Origin: Axinella damicornis
Lineage: Eukaryota > Porifera > Demospongiae > Axinellida > Axinellidae
NCBI GenBank assembly: GCA_963931865.1
Contig: OZ007515.1
Location: forward strand, 2,446,511-2,510,510
Direction of reading: 5' to 3'
Length of the DNA stretch: 64,000 nucleotides
Part shown: positions 1-10,874 of the stretch, piece after piece
Numbering within the stretch: position 1 is the first letter of the stretch
Layout of the letters: the number at the start of each line of letters is the position of its first letter
Notes under the pieces: model-generated
Database searches by the model: none
Told to the model about the DNA's origin: nothing
The model's input: only the letters and a program-made list of their open reading frames with translations
Program-made: the position numbers and the translations under genes

Positions 1-2142
1 AGACTAGAAAAGGGCCTGATCACACCTGGCAGCTCATCCCATATGTGCTGAGTCAGTATATTATCGCATTCCTTGCCGGATGCATGCAGTACATATGTAT
101 GTAGCTGTTGGTGATGGATAAGTGGAAAGTCTTTTGACTAGGAACGACAAGAGGCAAGTCTTGGAGGCTACAGCAGCAGTGCTACAATCTTTCATGTGTT
201 AAGGAATTCACATAGTAAATGGCAATGGATGAACACAATCCATCAACCCAAAATCAAGACTGCCGACTCAGCACATATGGGAACGTTACCAGGTCCTATC
301 TTTTCTTCCGGCCTGGGTACAAGGCTAGTTGATACCTCTATTAAATTTGTACGTCAACAAGTGAAGAAGAGGGAAGGGAGAAGAGAAAGTGAGAGGGGAG
401 AGTGAGGGGAGAGAGAGGGGAGAGAGGGGAGGGTGAAGGTACGAAGGGGGAAAGCCGGGGGTAGCTCTGAACAAGGGCACAGTCTGGTAATATGGAGGAA
501 CGCGAGTCCAGTGCACACCTTTAATTTATATCAACAGAGCAACAAACAATTAAGCGATATGTAGTACACTGGTATATCCTCTGTACGAACTAATTAGCCT
601 CGTTCCCAGGCCTACCCTGTTTTTTTCCATTCTTCAGTTTGCATTGACGGATGCAGAAGAGCGGTGCGGCGAAAAACGGGGAAGGCCTGGTTTTATCCAT
701 CATGTGATTGATGTCAGGTGGACGTGGGGGGGGGGGGGGGGGGGGGGGGGGTGGGTAACCGCTTAAAAACTCAGCACTCACACCTGGTGGTCTTGACAGC
801 AGGTTACTGTGACTGCTACTCTACTAGGGGACACTGAGTCTAATATTGCCATTGCTCTGTTGTACTATGAACCATTAACCTCCATAGTAACAAGTGCAAT
901 GCCGTTTTCTAAGTATTCTTCCCCTTATATACATATCCCTATAGCATGATGTGTCAATCAAGTACAGTGGTGGCTACAGCACTCTGACTATAGCAAGTAC
1001 TTAGTGTCAGACTACATGTATACCAAACGAAGATGACACACATGTACAGTGGTCCACGGATCTGCCAACAGTCACTCTACCCATACCTCATTCATCACTT
1101 ATTACGGGGGTTAGGTAACATGGGGAGTTATTACACGAGTGTAATACCTACATAATGAGGTATTTATTACGCATGGAGTCCAATGTAACTATACTGCCCA
1201 TAGCAGTGTGGCCAGGGTGGGGCATACGAAAATACTATTGTGCACTCGACAAAACAGATACAGCATGGCCGGCAGCGATTCCCTCGGATTGCATCCCAAA
1301 GATTGGATCATATACATGTGTACATGTAAATCTTCACCTGCCATGCAATATCATCTCCATATCAAATCCGCAAAGCAGCTGGCCTGTACCGTGGCAACAC
1401 ATCCCATCGTTTGACCCCACAAAGTATCGAGTCACACAATGATGTGTACGGATGAGAGCAAGACTCTGTACATAGCTCTCAGAACTAATAATCTGTTGAG
1501 AACAGCAGGCCACAGTACACTCTAGAATGTATCCCATCACGCCATGCTCTACTCGCCTCTAAACAACCCACTCAATCTATCCTACTAGACCCTCTCCGCT
1601 TAGCTGGTCAATCGTGCATGGCTTCATCCTGCGCAGAAGGCAGAGAGGGTCTAACAAACGCTGTACTAGGTCACATTTCTCTGGAATCCTCACCGTGAAT
1701 CAGTGGAGGAATGCCAGTTAGAGTTGAGGATGTGCTCCGTATTCTGTTAGGCACCAAGGTGGGACACGTACTGCTACAGTTGTAGACCCTCACCACCCAG
1801 CCAGTCAGCTTGGCTGACAAGGTTTTATTAAGGGGGCATGGAAGATCAGTTCTACAAGGACCTTATCAAGCACTAGCAGTGTGTATTAAAACTGTGGCTA
1901 GTCCACAGAAAACCATTCATCAAGCCCCAAGATGCACCTCACCCAAACATAGGAAGCCACCAGCACTTGACAATACACAAGTCTGCCCGTGGAAGCCATG
2001 AAAACAGCTGAGTACGACTCTTATACATTGTGCCCTGGTGACGAGAAATGTCTCTTGGCATTCCATGCTGAGGCTATATACAGACACTTGCACATGCTAA
2101 ACCCACTAGGTCACCCTCACATCCAGTCAGAACATTGGCACA
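1..2142. other. Non-coding intergenic stretch
   Basis: No reading frame here has recognisable protein similarity or coding character. It holds a purine-only run (about 361-439), a right end of the TAGCCTCG foldback family near 307-330, a left end of the same family at about 597-615, and a 25-nt poly-G tract at 727-751. I see no RNA gene. Confidence 0.6.
361..439. repeat. Polypurine (GA-rich) tract
   Basis: The plus strand is almost purely A and G for about 80 bases, in GAGAGGGG-type units. This is low-complexity sequence capable of triplex formation; no coding signal. Confidence 0.75.
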
Positions 2143-3190
2143 GAGATGAAAGCCACAGTCAGTCTTGAGTCTCCTACATTGTAATGTACATAGTTAACAA
2201 CTGAATGTGCTCAAACCCAAGATTTGGTAGGGCTATTTTCTCTAACTCTAGGTGACTAGTGTTCAAAACGGGAAGCTTACAGCGGTTTGTGGGTTCTCGC
2301 AGACAGCCATAACGGCTACTTCTCCAAGTTTGAGATCTACACGGGGAAGAAGGGAAACTCAGAGAAGGATTTTGGAGCGAGAGTGGTGAAAACCCTAACT
2401 GGAATGGGATGAAAGAGATGAAAGCCCCAGTCAGTCTTGAGTCTCCTACATTGTATACATGTAACGTACTCTGAATGTGCTCAAACCCAAGATTTGGTAG
2501 GGCTATTTTCTCTAACTCTAGGTGACTAGTGTTCAAAACGGGAAGCTAACAGCCCTCAGCCATCGTAAGAAGAGCCACAAAAAGTTATCTATTACAGTGA
2601 AATCGGCATGAGAATATTCCAAGGTTGATATCCAGTAGTCAGTAAGACAGAAGCATTTCATTTCACTAGACTATGATTGCCTTGGAAAGGTACGGCCCCT
2701 AATCAACCATCTTTCACACAAGTTCCAAAGCCTCTATCAGCCAAACATGGAAGTTGCTGTTGATGAGGCGATGATCAAATTCCAAGGACGTTCTTCTCTA
2801 AAGCAATATATGCCTCTGAAGCCCATGTGGGTTCTCGCAGACAGCCATAACGGCTACTTCTCCAAGTTTGAGATCTACACGGGGAAGAAGGGAAACTCAG
2901 AGAAGGATTTTGGAGCGAGAGTGGTGAAAACCCTAACTGGAATGGGATGAAAGAGATGAAAGCCCCAGTCAGTCTTGAGTCTCCTACATTGTAACGTACT
3001 CTGAATGTGCTCAAACCCAAGATTTGGTAGGGCTATTTTCTCTAACTCTAGGTGACTAGTGTTCAAAACGGGAAGCTTACAGCCCTCAGCATTCGTGAGA
3101 AGAGCCACAAAAAGTTATCTATTACAGTGAAATCAGCATGAGAATATTCCAAGGTTGATATCCAGTAGTCAGTAAGACAGAAGCATTTGG
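2143..3190. repeat. Local duplication containing a piggyBac fragment
   Basis: About 360 bases at 2288-2656 recur almost unchanged at 2828-3188. A third partial copy of the inner segment (about 140 bases, ending AACGGGAAGCTTACAG) lies at 2143-2283. The repeated block contains the second half of a transposase fragment followed by non-coding sequence. The copies are nearly identical, which suggests a recent tandem or transposition-associated duplication. Confidence 0.8.
2675..2950 (+). pseudogene. piggyBac transposase DDE-domain fragment
   Basis: The frame reads VRPLINHLSHKFQ, then AVDEAMIKFQGRSSLKQYMP, then WVLADSHNGYFSKFEIYTGK. This order is typical of the catalytic domain of piggyBac-derived (PGBD) transposases, with the first catalytic Asp in the VDEA motif. 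The stretch normally linking the KP and the WVLAD motifs (about six residues) is missing, and the frame stops at 2950, long before the later catalytic Asp residues. The second half is duplicated at 2288-2412 without the first half. It is a dead remnant, not a functional gene. Family assignment is from motif recognition only. Confidence 0.7.
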
Positions 3191-3284
3191 TATAGTGATA
3201 CCAAGCATGTGACTTCTCCGATGGTACACATTCACAGTAAAGGTATGGCAAAAGGTGGTTCGTTTTACCTCCAGGTAGGACTTT

Positions 3285-3415
3285 CAGCCAAAGCCTGGTC
3301 TCCCAAGGGGAGGAGGGATAAAGAAAGCACTTCACCTGGGAAGCAATAGGTGGGATTCGAACCTAGGAATTTTTAGCCCACAATCGAATGCTTTAACCAC
3401 TGGCCACAGTGTCGC
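3285..3415 (-). mobile_element. tRNA-derived SINE, copy 1
   Basis: Read on the minus strand, a Pol III A box (TGGCCAGTGGTTAAAG, about 3391-3406) is followed by a perfect B box (GGTTCGAATCC, 3353-3363), and then a non-tRNA body. A second copy at 16605-16740 shares both the tRNA-like head and the body (CTTTCTTTATMCCTCCTCC-like), so this is a dispersed element rather than a tRNA gene. The cloverleaf is degraded and no 3' poly-A is obvious. Confidence 0.65.
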
Positions 3416-3794
3416 TCAGTAGACATCAATGCCTAGTCACAGTGACACCTGGAGTGTGTACTCACAGACTGCCAGATTAATTCCTCCTTCCCGCTTTGTG
3501 CACATGCACAGCAGAGGGGTATCACATTGACACAGCGTAGTACTCAAATATCAGTGCACATTCCCCAACACTACTATTTCCTTGTTTGCAAATTACGTTA
3601 CTCAACCTTCAATGTAAACACATGCTCTACTATCCTCAGTCGGGCAACCCCACAGGAGTTAGCTAACTGGAGAATGCCTGTCCAAGGTAAGAGCAAATTC
3701 CAACAACTACCTTCCAGTCACCATGGCACCATAAGGAAATGCACTTCCTATAGTCTACTTCCTATATAGCTCACTGGTGACTTGGGACTCAGAA

Positions 3795-3854
3795 TAGACT
3801 CATTCCCAGGCCACGCACACTTTCCCTACTCCGTGTGGCCTGGGAACGAGGCTA
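3795..3854. mobile_element. TAGCCTCG-family foldback element
   Basis: A 60-bp inverted repeat runs from TAGACTCATTCCCAGGCC to GGCCTGGGAACGAGGCTA. It is flanked by GACTCAGA on both sides (3786-3793 and 3855-3862), an apparent 8-bp target-site duplication with one extra base on the left. An 8-bp duplication and TAG-starting termini point to a hAT-type non-autonomous element. Confidence 0.65.
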
Positions 3855-4924
3855 GACTCAGAGAAGTATTCGCCTATGGCCCACCTGTAAATACGTGTCG
3901 CTGCCTGTACAAACAACTCCCTCCACTCAGTACTAACTCCTGAAAGGTACATCTATGCAACCATCAATTTGACTGCCACTAGCTGGAAGGTAAGCAGGGG
4001 AAGAGTTCTACACAACTGTTGTATCCCTGCTTGTGTGAGGAACATTCCGATGTGCTACCTGGGGCAACGGAATCTATATACCATGGCTGGCACAGGGTGT
4101 CAGGCCAGATAAAGCGGATTGCTAAGAACCCGGCTACTTAGAGTGAGTACCTATATACATTAGTGGATACACGTAATAACACACCACCCCATGGGACCAT
4201 CATCACTTCCCTGCTGAGCCCCTACAAACCACGTGCCCACTTCTCTAGAGCATGATGATATTCATCTCACACATGATAGTAACATTTCCTGTGCTGGGCA
4301 ATGAATAGGACCAGACCACAGCCCAAATATGATGCAAATATGAGGTGTAATCACAACCAGGTATACTTTCCATGGATGTATCCCATAGTCGACCAAAAGG
4401 AAGGGACTACAATAAGAAATAACAAACACTTGCATCATCGTCATCATATCATCGCACAATGCCATAATCGGATACATGATTGCATAGTATTGCATAGGAG
4501 GATAGTGGGAGGGGGTCACAGCACATCCCATAGTCACAAGAGTCAGCAATCGTACAGCAGTTACCCTGGTAAATGTCCCGTAAATCCACACCTTGCTTCC
4601 ACCTGTGACCAACCAGTGATTGAGAGACAGATTCGGCACAATCAACATGGTCCATTTGTAAAGCAGATGTGATTCAACTATGGCCACCCGGCCAGCAATG
4701 ACAAAATGCTCAATTCGTAATGCAAATGTACAACCTACCGTTCCATAGTACAGCTGATCTCCGTTGCATTAGAGCATTGCATGAGATGATTAACTTAGTG
4801 TTACAGCCGGCAAGAGCTTCCTGTGGTTGGAACTACACAACCTGGAATATGATGGAAACTGTGTTCTGTGAGCATAAGGCTACACGCTAAGTGCCCACAC
4901 AGCTTCTCGGCTCCAGCATATTCC

Positions 4925-5235
4925 ACCGTACATGCAATGTTCAAATGCAAACAGTATTAACTGCCATTCATTAATGATATATGTTAGCTACGCATATCAC
5001 ATGTGCAGTAGCTCATTGCTCGGTACCACAGCACTGGCACCGTGATATCCAGTTTCCATGAAAATATTTATACTGCACACGCAATGTTCAAATGCAACAG
5101 ATATTGACTGTAATGAAAATGTATTAACTGCCATTCATTAATGACATAATTATGCTGGAAACGTTAGCTACGCATATCGCATGTGCAGTAGCTCACTGCT
5201 AAGTACCACAGCACTGGCACCCTGATATCCAATGG
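4925..5235. repeat. Imperfect tandem duplication of about 150 bp
   Basis: The run GCAATGTTCAAATGCAA ... ATTAACTGCCATTCATTAATGA ... GTTAGCTACGCATATC ... CACAGCACTGGCACC ... GATATCCA occurs twice in order (about 4930-5051 and 5080-5232), with small indels. No coding potential. Confidence 0.7.
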
Positions 5236-5257
5236 CAAATTCTGACCAGAGGCACAG

Positions 5258-6495
5258 AGCGATTGCCGAAGCAGTTCAAAAATCCCACAAGCAGAGCAAC
5301 AATCAATCCCAGATTCGTGGCTGGTGATGCAGTGTTTGCATGACTGCATGAAACTGCACACTCTCACTACCAGGCTTGTGACCATGCTTCGAGTACAACA
5401 GCGAGGTACATGTAGGTCTAGCTGGCACACATCCTCACACAAGTCTGGGATCAAACTCGTAGAACAATAAAAGGAAGCTCTCCGTGACTATCCCCTTACA
5501 ATCCACAGGTGGCCCCTACCCACCTAACATCAACAATTGGATGCATGATTGTATATAAGCAGACAATGGATGTGCACATATTACGTTAAAGTCACATGAG
5601 CCATTCAAGATCAGGTGAGTTTAGGTTCCTTGCTATGGAATTACAACATCCTGTTTGGGTAAATTGATCACTCTGTACAGGAACAGTCCAGGGTATCACT
5701 GATCTACAGTCTATTTACTCATTGCCAATAAACAATGGGGGTCAGAGGTCAAGTGGGTACACACATTCATTGAGTCAAGCACCATGCCCAGAGGTCAAGT
5801 GGTACAGTTACAAGGTTTCCCAGCCTCTCAGCCTTGAGAGTGGATGCAGGCGCTCTCTTTCTCTCCAATCACTTTCCTCTGAACACCAATCAGGAAAGGA
5901 TCCCAACCGTTATAGCTTATTACGTGTGGTGTAACTTTAGATGACTGGGGCAGTCTGAGCCAACTTACAATAACATGGCACCTAAAAATCAGATAGAATT
6001 ATTCTTGATTTCTGGTCAATTCGAGCACCAAATGACCTGATCTAGGCTTACTGGCTTGGCTATCAGCGACACAGTGATCTGGCTGGTACTCACCCCTGCA
6101 AAGATGAGTCTGCCGACAATAGTGCATGCTTCTTGAACCAACGACACTAAGGTCTGGAATGCGGGATGGCCAATCACTAGACAAATAATTGTTTTACAAG
6201 CATCCTATCCTAGTCTCGGTCCCAGACCTAAACCAACCCCAGCGCGGATCGCTTCCAGTATCACGCTGGGGTTGGTTTGGGTCTGGGGCCGAGACTACAA
6301 GCATCCGTGAGGTGCATTCAAATAATTACTTGATAGAGTGATTGCCGAAGCAGCAGAGCGACAATCTATCCCAAATTCGTGGCTGGTAGTGAGCGTTTGC
6401 ATGACCGCAAGAACTCTATAGTCTCACACCAGGCTTCCGACAGTGCGTTGGGAATATACAAGAGTGCAGTAGGTCTTGGCACACATCCTGACAGG
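5258..6495. repeat. Pair of dispersed direct repeats of about 170 bp
   Basis: The sequence at about 5258-5440 (GATTGCCGAAGCAG, ATTCGTGGCTGGT, CACCAGGCTT-like, GGCACACATCCT) reappears in the same order and orientation at about 6340-6495. The copies are diverged and about 1.1 kb apart. No function is visible. Confidence 0.6.
6211..6297. mobile_element. Small foldback element (87 bp)
   Basis: Long inverted repeat: TAGTCTCGGTCCCAGACC and AACCAACCCCAGCG are mirrored by CGCTGGGGTTGGTTTGGG and GGGGCCGAGACTA around a short loop. It resembles the TAGCCTCG family and would form a stable hairpin. Confidence 0.7.
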
Positions 6496-7966
6496 AAGGC
6501 TAGGCTAAGGAGCCAGTGTAACAGCTACAAGTATCTCAATCTCACATATACAGTGGATCACCTCTTAAAAAGACCACACGGTCAATCGGGATACATATGC
6601 CAAAGACCCAGTTCAACAAAATCATGCATTGGAAAAACCACCTTTCAATTCCCTAGGGTTGTGCTCAAACACAGTGCAGGACATAGACGATATTGCCATA
6701 CTTTACACTCCCTCCCTGCCACAGATTCTGGCCACATCAAAGAAGATCAAAGGGCCAATTTGGCCTTAGTCAGTTTTCCAGGGTTCCTTTGCACGCAATA
6801 TGGAATTTGTGTCCATGATGTGAATCAGGTCCCCATGGAGTAGAGTAATAGGCTCAGAGAACAATGTGTATCGATACAATTTAAACTACCAGTTATGCGT
6901 CAGAAATATGCTGACACTGGGCATTGCTATGCAAACTTTGGCACACCATCGCATCTTGAGAAGGACATGCCTACACATATCACACACTGGTAACAGTCGA
7001 GTGGCACACACATCCACACACATGTACAGATCAGGGTACTGCAATAGCCAGGTGCACATAAATCAGGATTTCTTTTGCCCCCCCTTGAAAATGTTTTGCC
7101 CCCCCCCCCCTTAGAGATTTCAAACCCAGAATGGCACACTGCCGTGCACTATTCAATCCCCCCTCTTGTGAAATAAACGTGCACATATGCATTGCTCCAA
7201 TGCACTTTCAGAGTAGCGAAACTAGTTGCACGGAAAAGGAAAAGGGACCTACCTGCATCAGTGTGTAGGTAACAAAGTAGGGTGCACCTTGTTCGGTCAC
7301 CCGCTGACCGTCCCTTATCTCAATGCCATGATCAAGCTGCTGATCAACTCCCCAACACACTCTTGCTATCTGGGCCTAGAAGCCATGGTCCAGTACAATC
7401 ATGTCAATGTGGTTGGTGGTGCTCACCACACAAACAGAATTCTAATACAGAGGAACCACGGAGGAAATTTAAAAGGCACTGATAAACATGCAACAGAGTG
7501 GAAAATCCTGGCAGATTCTGTGAGACTATCGGTTCTAGCTTAGAATGCCAGGGTCTTGATTGACACACACACACATCTACACACTGTACATGTACCTTCA
7601 GTCACATCTTGAAAACGTTGCAACACTCACAAGACTCGGCTACTTATCGACAAATCACCCTTCACACAATCACAGATGAAGGACACAGGAAGAGGGGGAA
7701 TAACAGGCCCAGCAAGCACAAACAATACCGGAGTATTTCTAAGGGCTGTTCCACAAACACCCGCTCTGCTAGTTTCGTTGTAACTAGAATGAAATACCTT
7801 GTCCAGGGGAGTTCAAGAGAGACAGACACATGCTGTACTAACATATCATTTTCCAAATGATCTCCAGGATTAATCATGATGTCTTGAAACGGAGAGGTAA
7901 AGAATGGACAGGGATCGTTGTCACTGTACAAGTGTACACATGTAAGACTGACTATATACGACTCAC

Positions 7967-8090
7967 CAAGCAGCAATAGTCTGTGAGTGCCCTTGTAGAC
8001 ATCCTTGTCTTTCTTCAGCTGAGCATCAATTAGCTTGTTTTGTCTTCTCTGTTCTTTCAGTGTTTCGTCGCCTCCTCCGAAACAGCTCAT
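7967..8090 (-). CDS. G protein alpha subunit, Gs-like, first coding exon (partial)
   Basis: The minus-strand ATG at 8090-8088 opens a 41-codon frame starting MSCFGGGDET and ending KDKDVYKGTHRLLLLG. It stops at a consensus donor (G|GTGAGT, 7967/7966) in phase 1. The KDKxVYxxTHRLLLLG block precedes the GTP-binding P-loop in G-alpha-s subunits (the Gi class has a different sequence before LLLLG), and the exon boundary just before the P-loop is typical of G-alpha genes. Cys3 is available for palmitoylation; residue 2 is Ser rather than Gly, so N-myristoylation is not expected. The second exon is not visible between here and base 1, so the gene has an intron longer than 7.9 kb, or this is an isolated exon copy. 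It is divergent from the DUF445 gene starting at 8963. Confidence 0.75.
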
Positions 8091-8962
8091 CTCGACACTA
8101 GTGGTCTGCCCAGGGGCAGAGGACCTCACTCCCAAGAGGACTCACTCCCAAGAGGAATGTCAAATCAGTTTCAAATTCCAACTAAACTCTACTAGGTATG
8201 CAACTGAAAGGCTTCCGTCCGAGGTTACAAATAGGAGTGAGTGGAATTCACCAGAGTCATGAAACACTGCTTGCTCGATCTACTGCTTTGTCTTTATGCT
8301 TGTAGAGGAACGAGCACTCAGACTCGCTCTCTCTTCGACTCTCTGCCAATTCTGTCGATACAACTGCCCAAAATCTTCTTGTCAACCAACTGTCAACTGT
8401 AACAGCCTGGAAGGAACATAGACAATAATATAAATCACACACTTGCCAAGCATACAGAAGGGTGCTCGCAAGGCACAGACCAAATTATGGCTCCCAACTT
8501 CATGCCTGATTTTAACCAAACGCTCATAGCTGTGATTCCCGTGTAACCATACTACCGTACGAAGGTAAACACACAGCACAAGGTCACATACAGTCTGGAG
8601 TCCAGACTTGTAAGGCTACTACACAATCGACCTCGACTAACTCTACTAGGACACGGACGGAAACAAACGGCGTACGAGATACGTGTACACCAATTTACAT
8701 GTTCGGTATCGCTCCAACTCCTGCCCCTCTAAACGAAACGCCGGTGGAGGTACTCCTCTGGGCAGTTCGCCTCTCGCTACTGCAGTTCTGGGCGGTCTTC
8801 CTGGATAGACAGTGGGCACACCTGAAACTCGAGTCTACCTTGTACCTAACTAAGGACAGTTGGGCGGCGCGGCACGCACAGCCCCACCTTATTCACGTGA
8901 TAAGCTGCTGATTTCCGCAATTACATCATAGCATAACATTTGCTCTTAGGGGCGTGGCGTCG
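8091..8962. promoter_or_regulatory. Divergent intergenic region, G-alpha / DUF445
   Basis: About 870 bases separate the two head-to-head start codons and contain no convincing exon, so both promoters and 5' leaders must lie here or use further upstream exons. A short direct repeat (ACTCCCAAGAGG) occurs twice around 8128-8156. No TATA box was recognised. Confidence 0.4.
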
Positions 8963-9841
8963 ATGGTTGAGCAATCGAGCAAGATTGCCGACATGCAGCA
9001 GAACGACTCCGGGAGACCAGTGGAAGCAGGAGCGCAGCCTCGAAGGGTTACGGGTGGAGCTTCCTGGAGGACAAGGTACAGTCTACTCTGTGGCACAAAT
9101 AAGCAACGTAACTCGTAAAGAGTTCATTTTGCGATCAAGTAAACGAGTCCAAGGTTACCTAGATCGGTATAATTTATACTTTCCTGTCTCTTGTGTCCGC
9201 ATCATGAGGCTCATACTGCATGCTAGTAGCCTAGAGGATATGCTTTTGCTATGCATAGCTAACCTTGCAAGCCACATGCCCGATCATGCTGCAACCGACA
9301 AGTCGTCCCACAGAGCAGCACCTAGTTACTCACTGGTGTCCATCACACACGCACACAAAAACGTAGCCGCTAAATGGCATCATATGCAACCAACAGACAG
9401 CAACAGCTTGCGTGGTTGATTAGCTAGTGTCTCACTTGTACTCCAGGTCACAAACCGTTTTTAGGTAACATGACGTAGAGGCTGTCCACGCAGCAAGCCT
9501 TCTGACTTCAATGTGCATGTATGGCAACTGCACAGTAGACATTGTGGTACTTGTGAGCATCTTGCATTTCTAATAGACTGTAGAACCTACCACTATCTTG
9601 CCTTTCATTTTTCGAAATGGATATTGGTCCGGCAGGAAGTAGGGCAATGGGTTAGGGTATGTTAGGGTTCTAGATGCGCGCGCTTTTCCGGTACCTATAC
9701 CTAAAGTATGTACTTCCTGCTGGACCAATATGCACGTCATTCATTTTTACGAATATTCTGTGCACATAATATCATGTCTACAAACAGTCATCTTTGCTGT
9801 GGCTAGTGTAGTATAACAGAGTATATAAGTTGAGGAAATAA

Positions 9842-9881
<40 letters not shown>

Positions 9882-10842
9882 GCACACACAACAACACCAC
9901 AGCACGCATGCCTCCACCTCAATCTCCAAATCCTTTGTGGAGCAGTTTGCAAAATCATCTCGGTCCTTCTCTCCGTCTCCTGAGGGAGATAGTAACAGTC
10001 GGAGTCCCATTATCCAGAGCATATCGTTGGAACAGTTCAACGGTTTGTCACAGCCACTAGCATATTCTACAACTATAGTTGCAACCTGAAGTGCGTGCTA
10101 CACGGGCACTTGCAACTCTAACTTTGCATAGCTCATGAGCCCCTGATTACTCAAAGCTGGTAGCAAACACCATTTGAGAGAGAATTTACTGATAGAGCAT
10201 ACGTTTCCTTGGTGTAATGTTTGTGTAAGGTATGTTGTTTGGGAAAGAATTACCAGCAGAGTATACATTCCTTGCGTAACATCATTTGGTACAAAAGCAA
10301 ATAGAGTGTACTTTCCTTGTGTAACGTTTGCCTAACTGGGCACGTTTCATCATGTACTGTTCTTGGTTCTATTCCTGATGCCATATCGTTCATGGAACCA
10401 ACATGTGACGCACATGTTGCTAATAGTAGCTAATGCACTTGAACAACGGAATGCAAAATGCCTAAGCTGAGTCACATGATACAAATTTGGGTCTGTAGTA
10501 GCTAGAGCATTTGATGATACGTACATGTGGCTTGGTCAATGGGATTGTCTATAGTGGTATAGGTGGCTCATGTACGGATGATGCAGAAGCTTCCTATACC
10601 CAACGCAGGCAGAGGTATGTAGTCTTATGGTAGTTCACAGTAGCTGGGGGAGGCCTGGTACACAGTCTTGTGGGTGTTCACAGTAGCTTGGGGGGGAGGT
10701 CTGATACGTAGTCTTATGGTAGTTCACAGTAGCTGGGAGGAGACCTGGTACACAGTCTTGTGGGTGTTCACAGGAGGTCTGATAGTCTTATGGTAGTACA
10801 CAGTAGCTGGGGGGAGGTCTGATACGTAGTCTCCCAGTGGCT

Positions 10843-10874
<32 letters not shown>

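Larger units (their letters stand above)
3855..7966. other. Non-coding stretch (possible long first intron of the G-alpha gene)
   Basis: Apart from the repeats listed separately, no exon was found on either strand. I looked on the minus strand for the G-alpha continuation (the GESGKST P-loop) and did not see it. A 12-nt poly-C run lies at 7099-7110. Confidence 0.5.

Noticed and set aside
3353..3406. tRNA gene on the minus strand
   Set aside because: A and B boxes are present but the cloverleaf stems do not pair, and the sequence with its non-tRNA body recurs at 16605, so it is a SINE.
4262..4687. Minus-strand 141-codon ORF in the left intergenic region (and the 154-codon plus ORF at 6379-6843)
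   Set aside because: No recognisable domain and biased composition. The 6379 frame covers one copy of a non-coding duplicated repeat whose other copy is not open in the same frame.
9880..10042. DUF445 translation start at 9880
   Set aside because: Phase-compatible, but an upstream exon with a better start (8963) and a matching phase-2 donor exists, and 9901-9902 is a proper acceptor after a CT tract. Kept as an alternative only.
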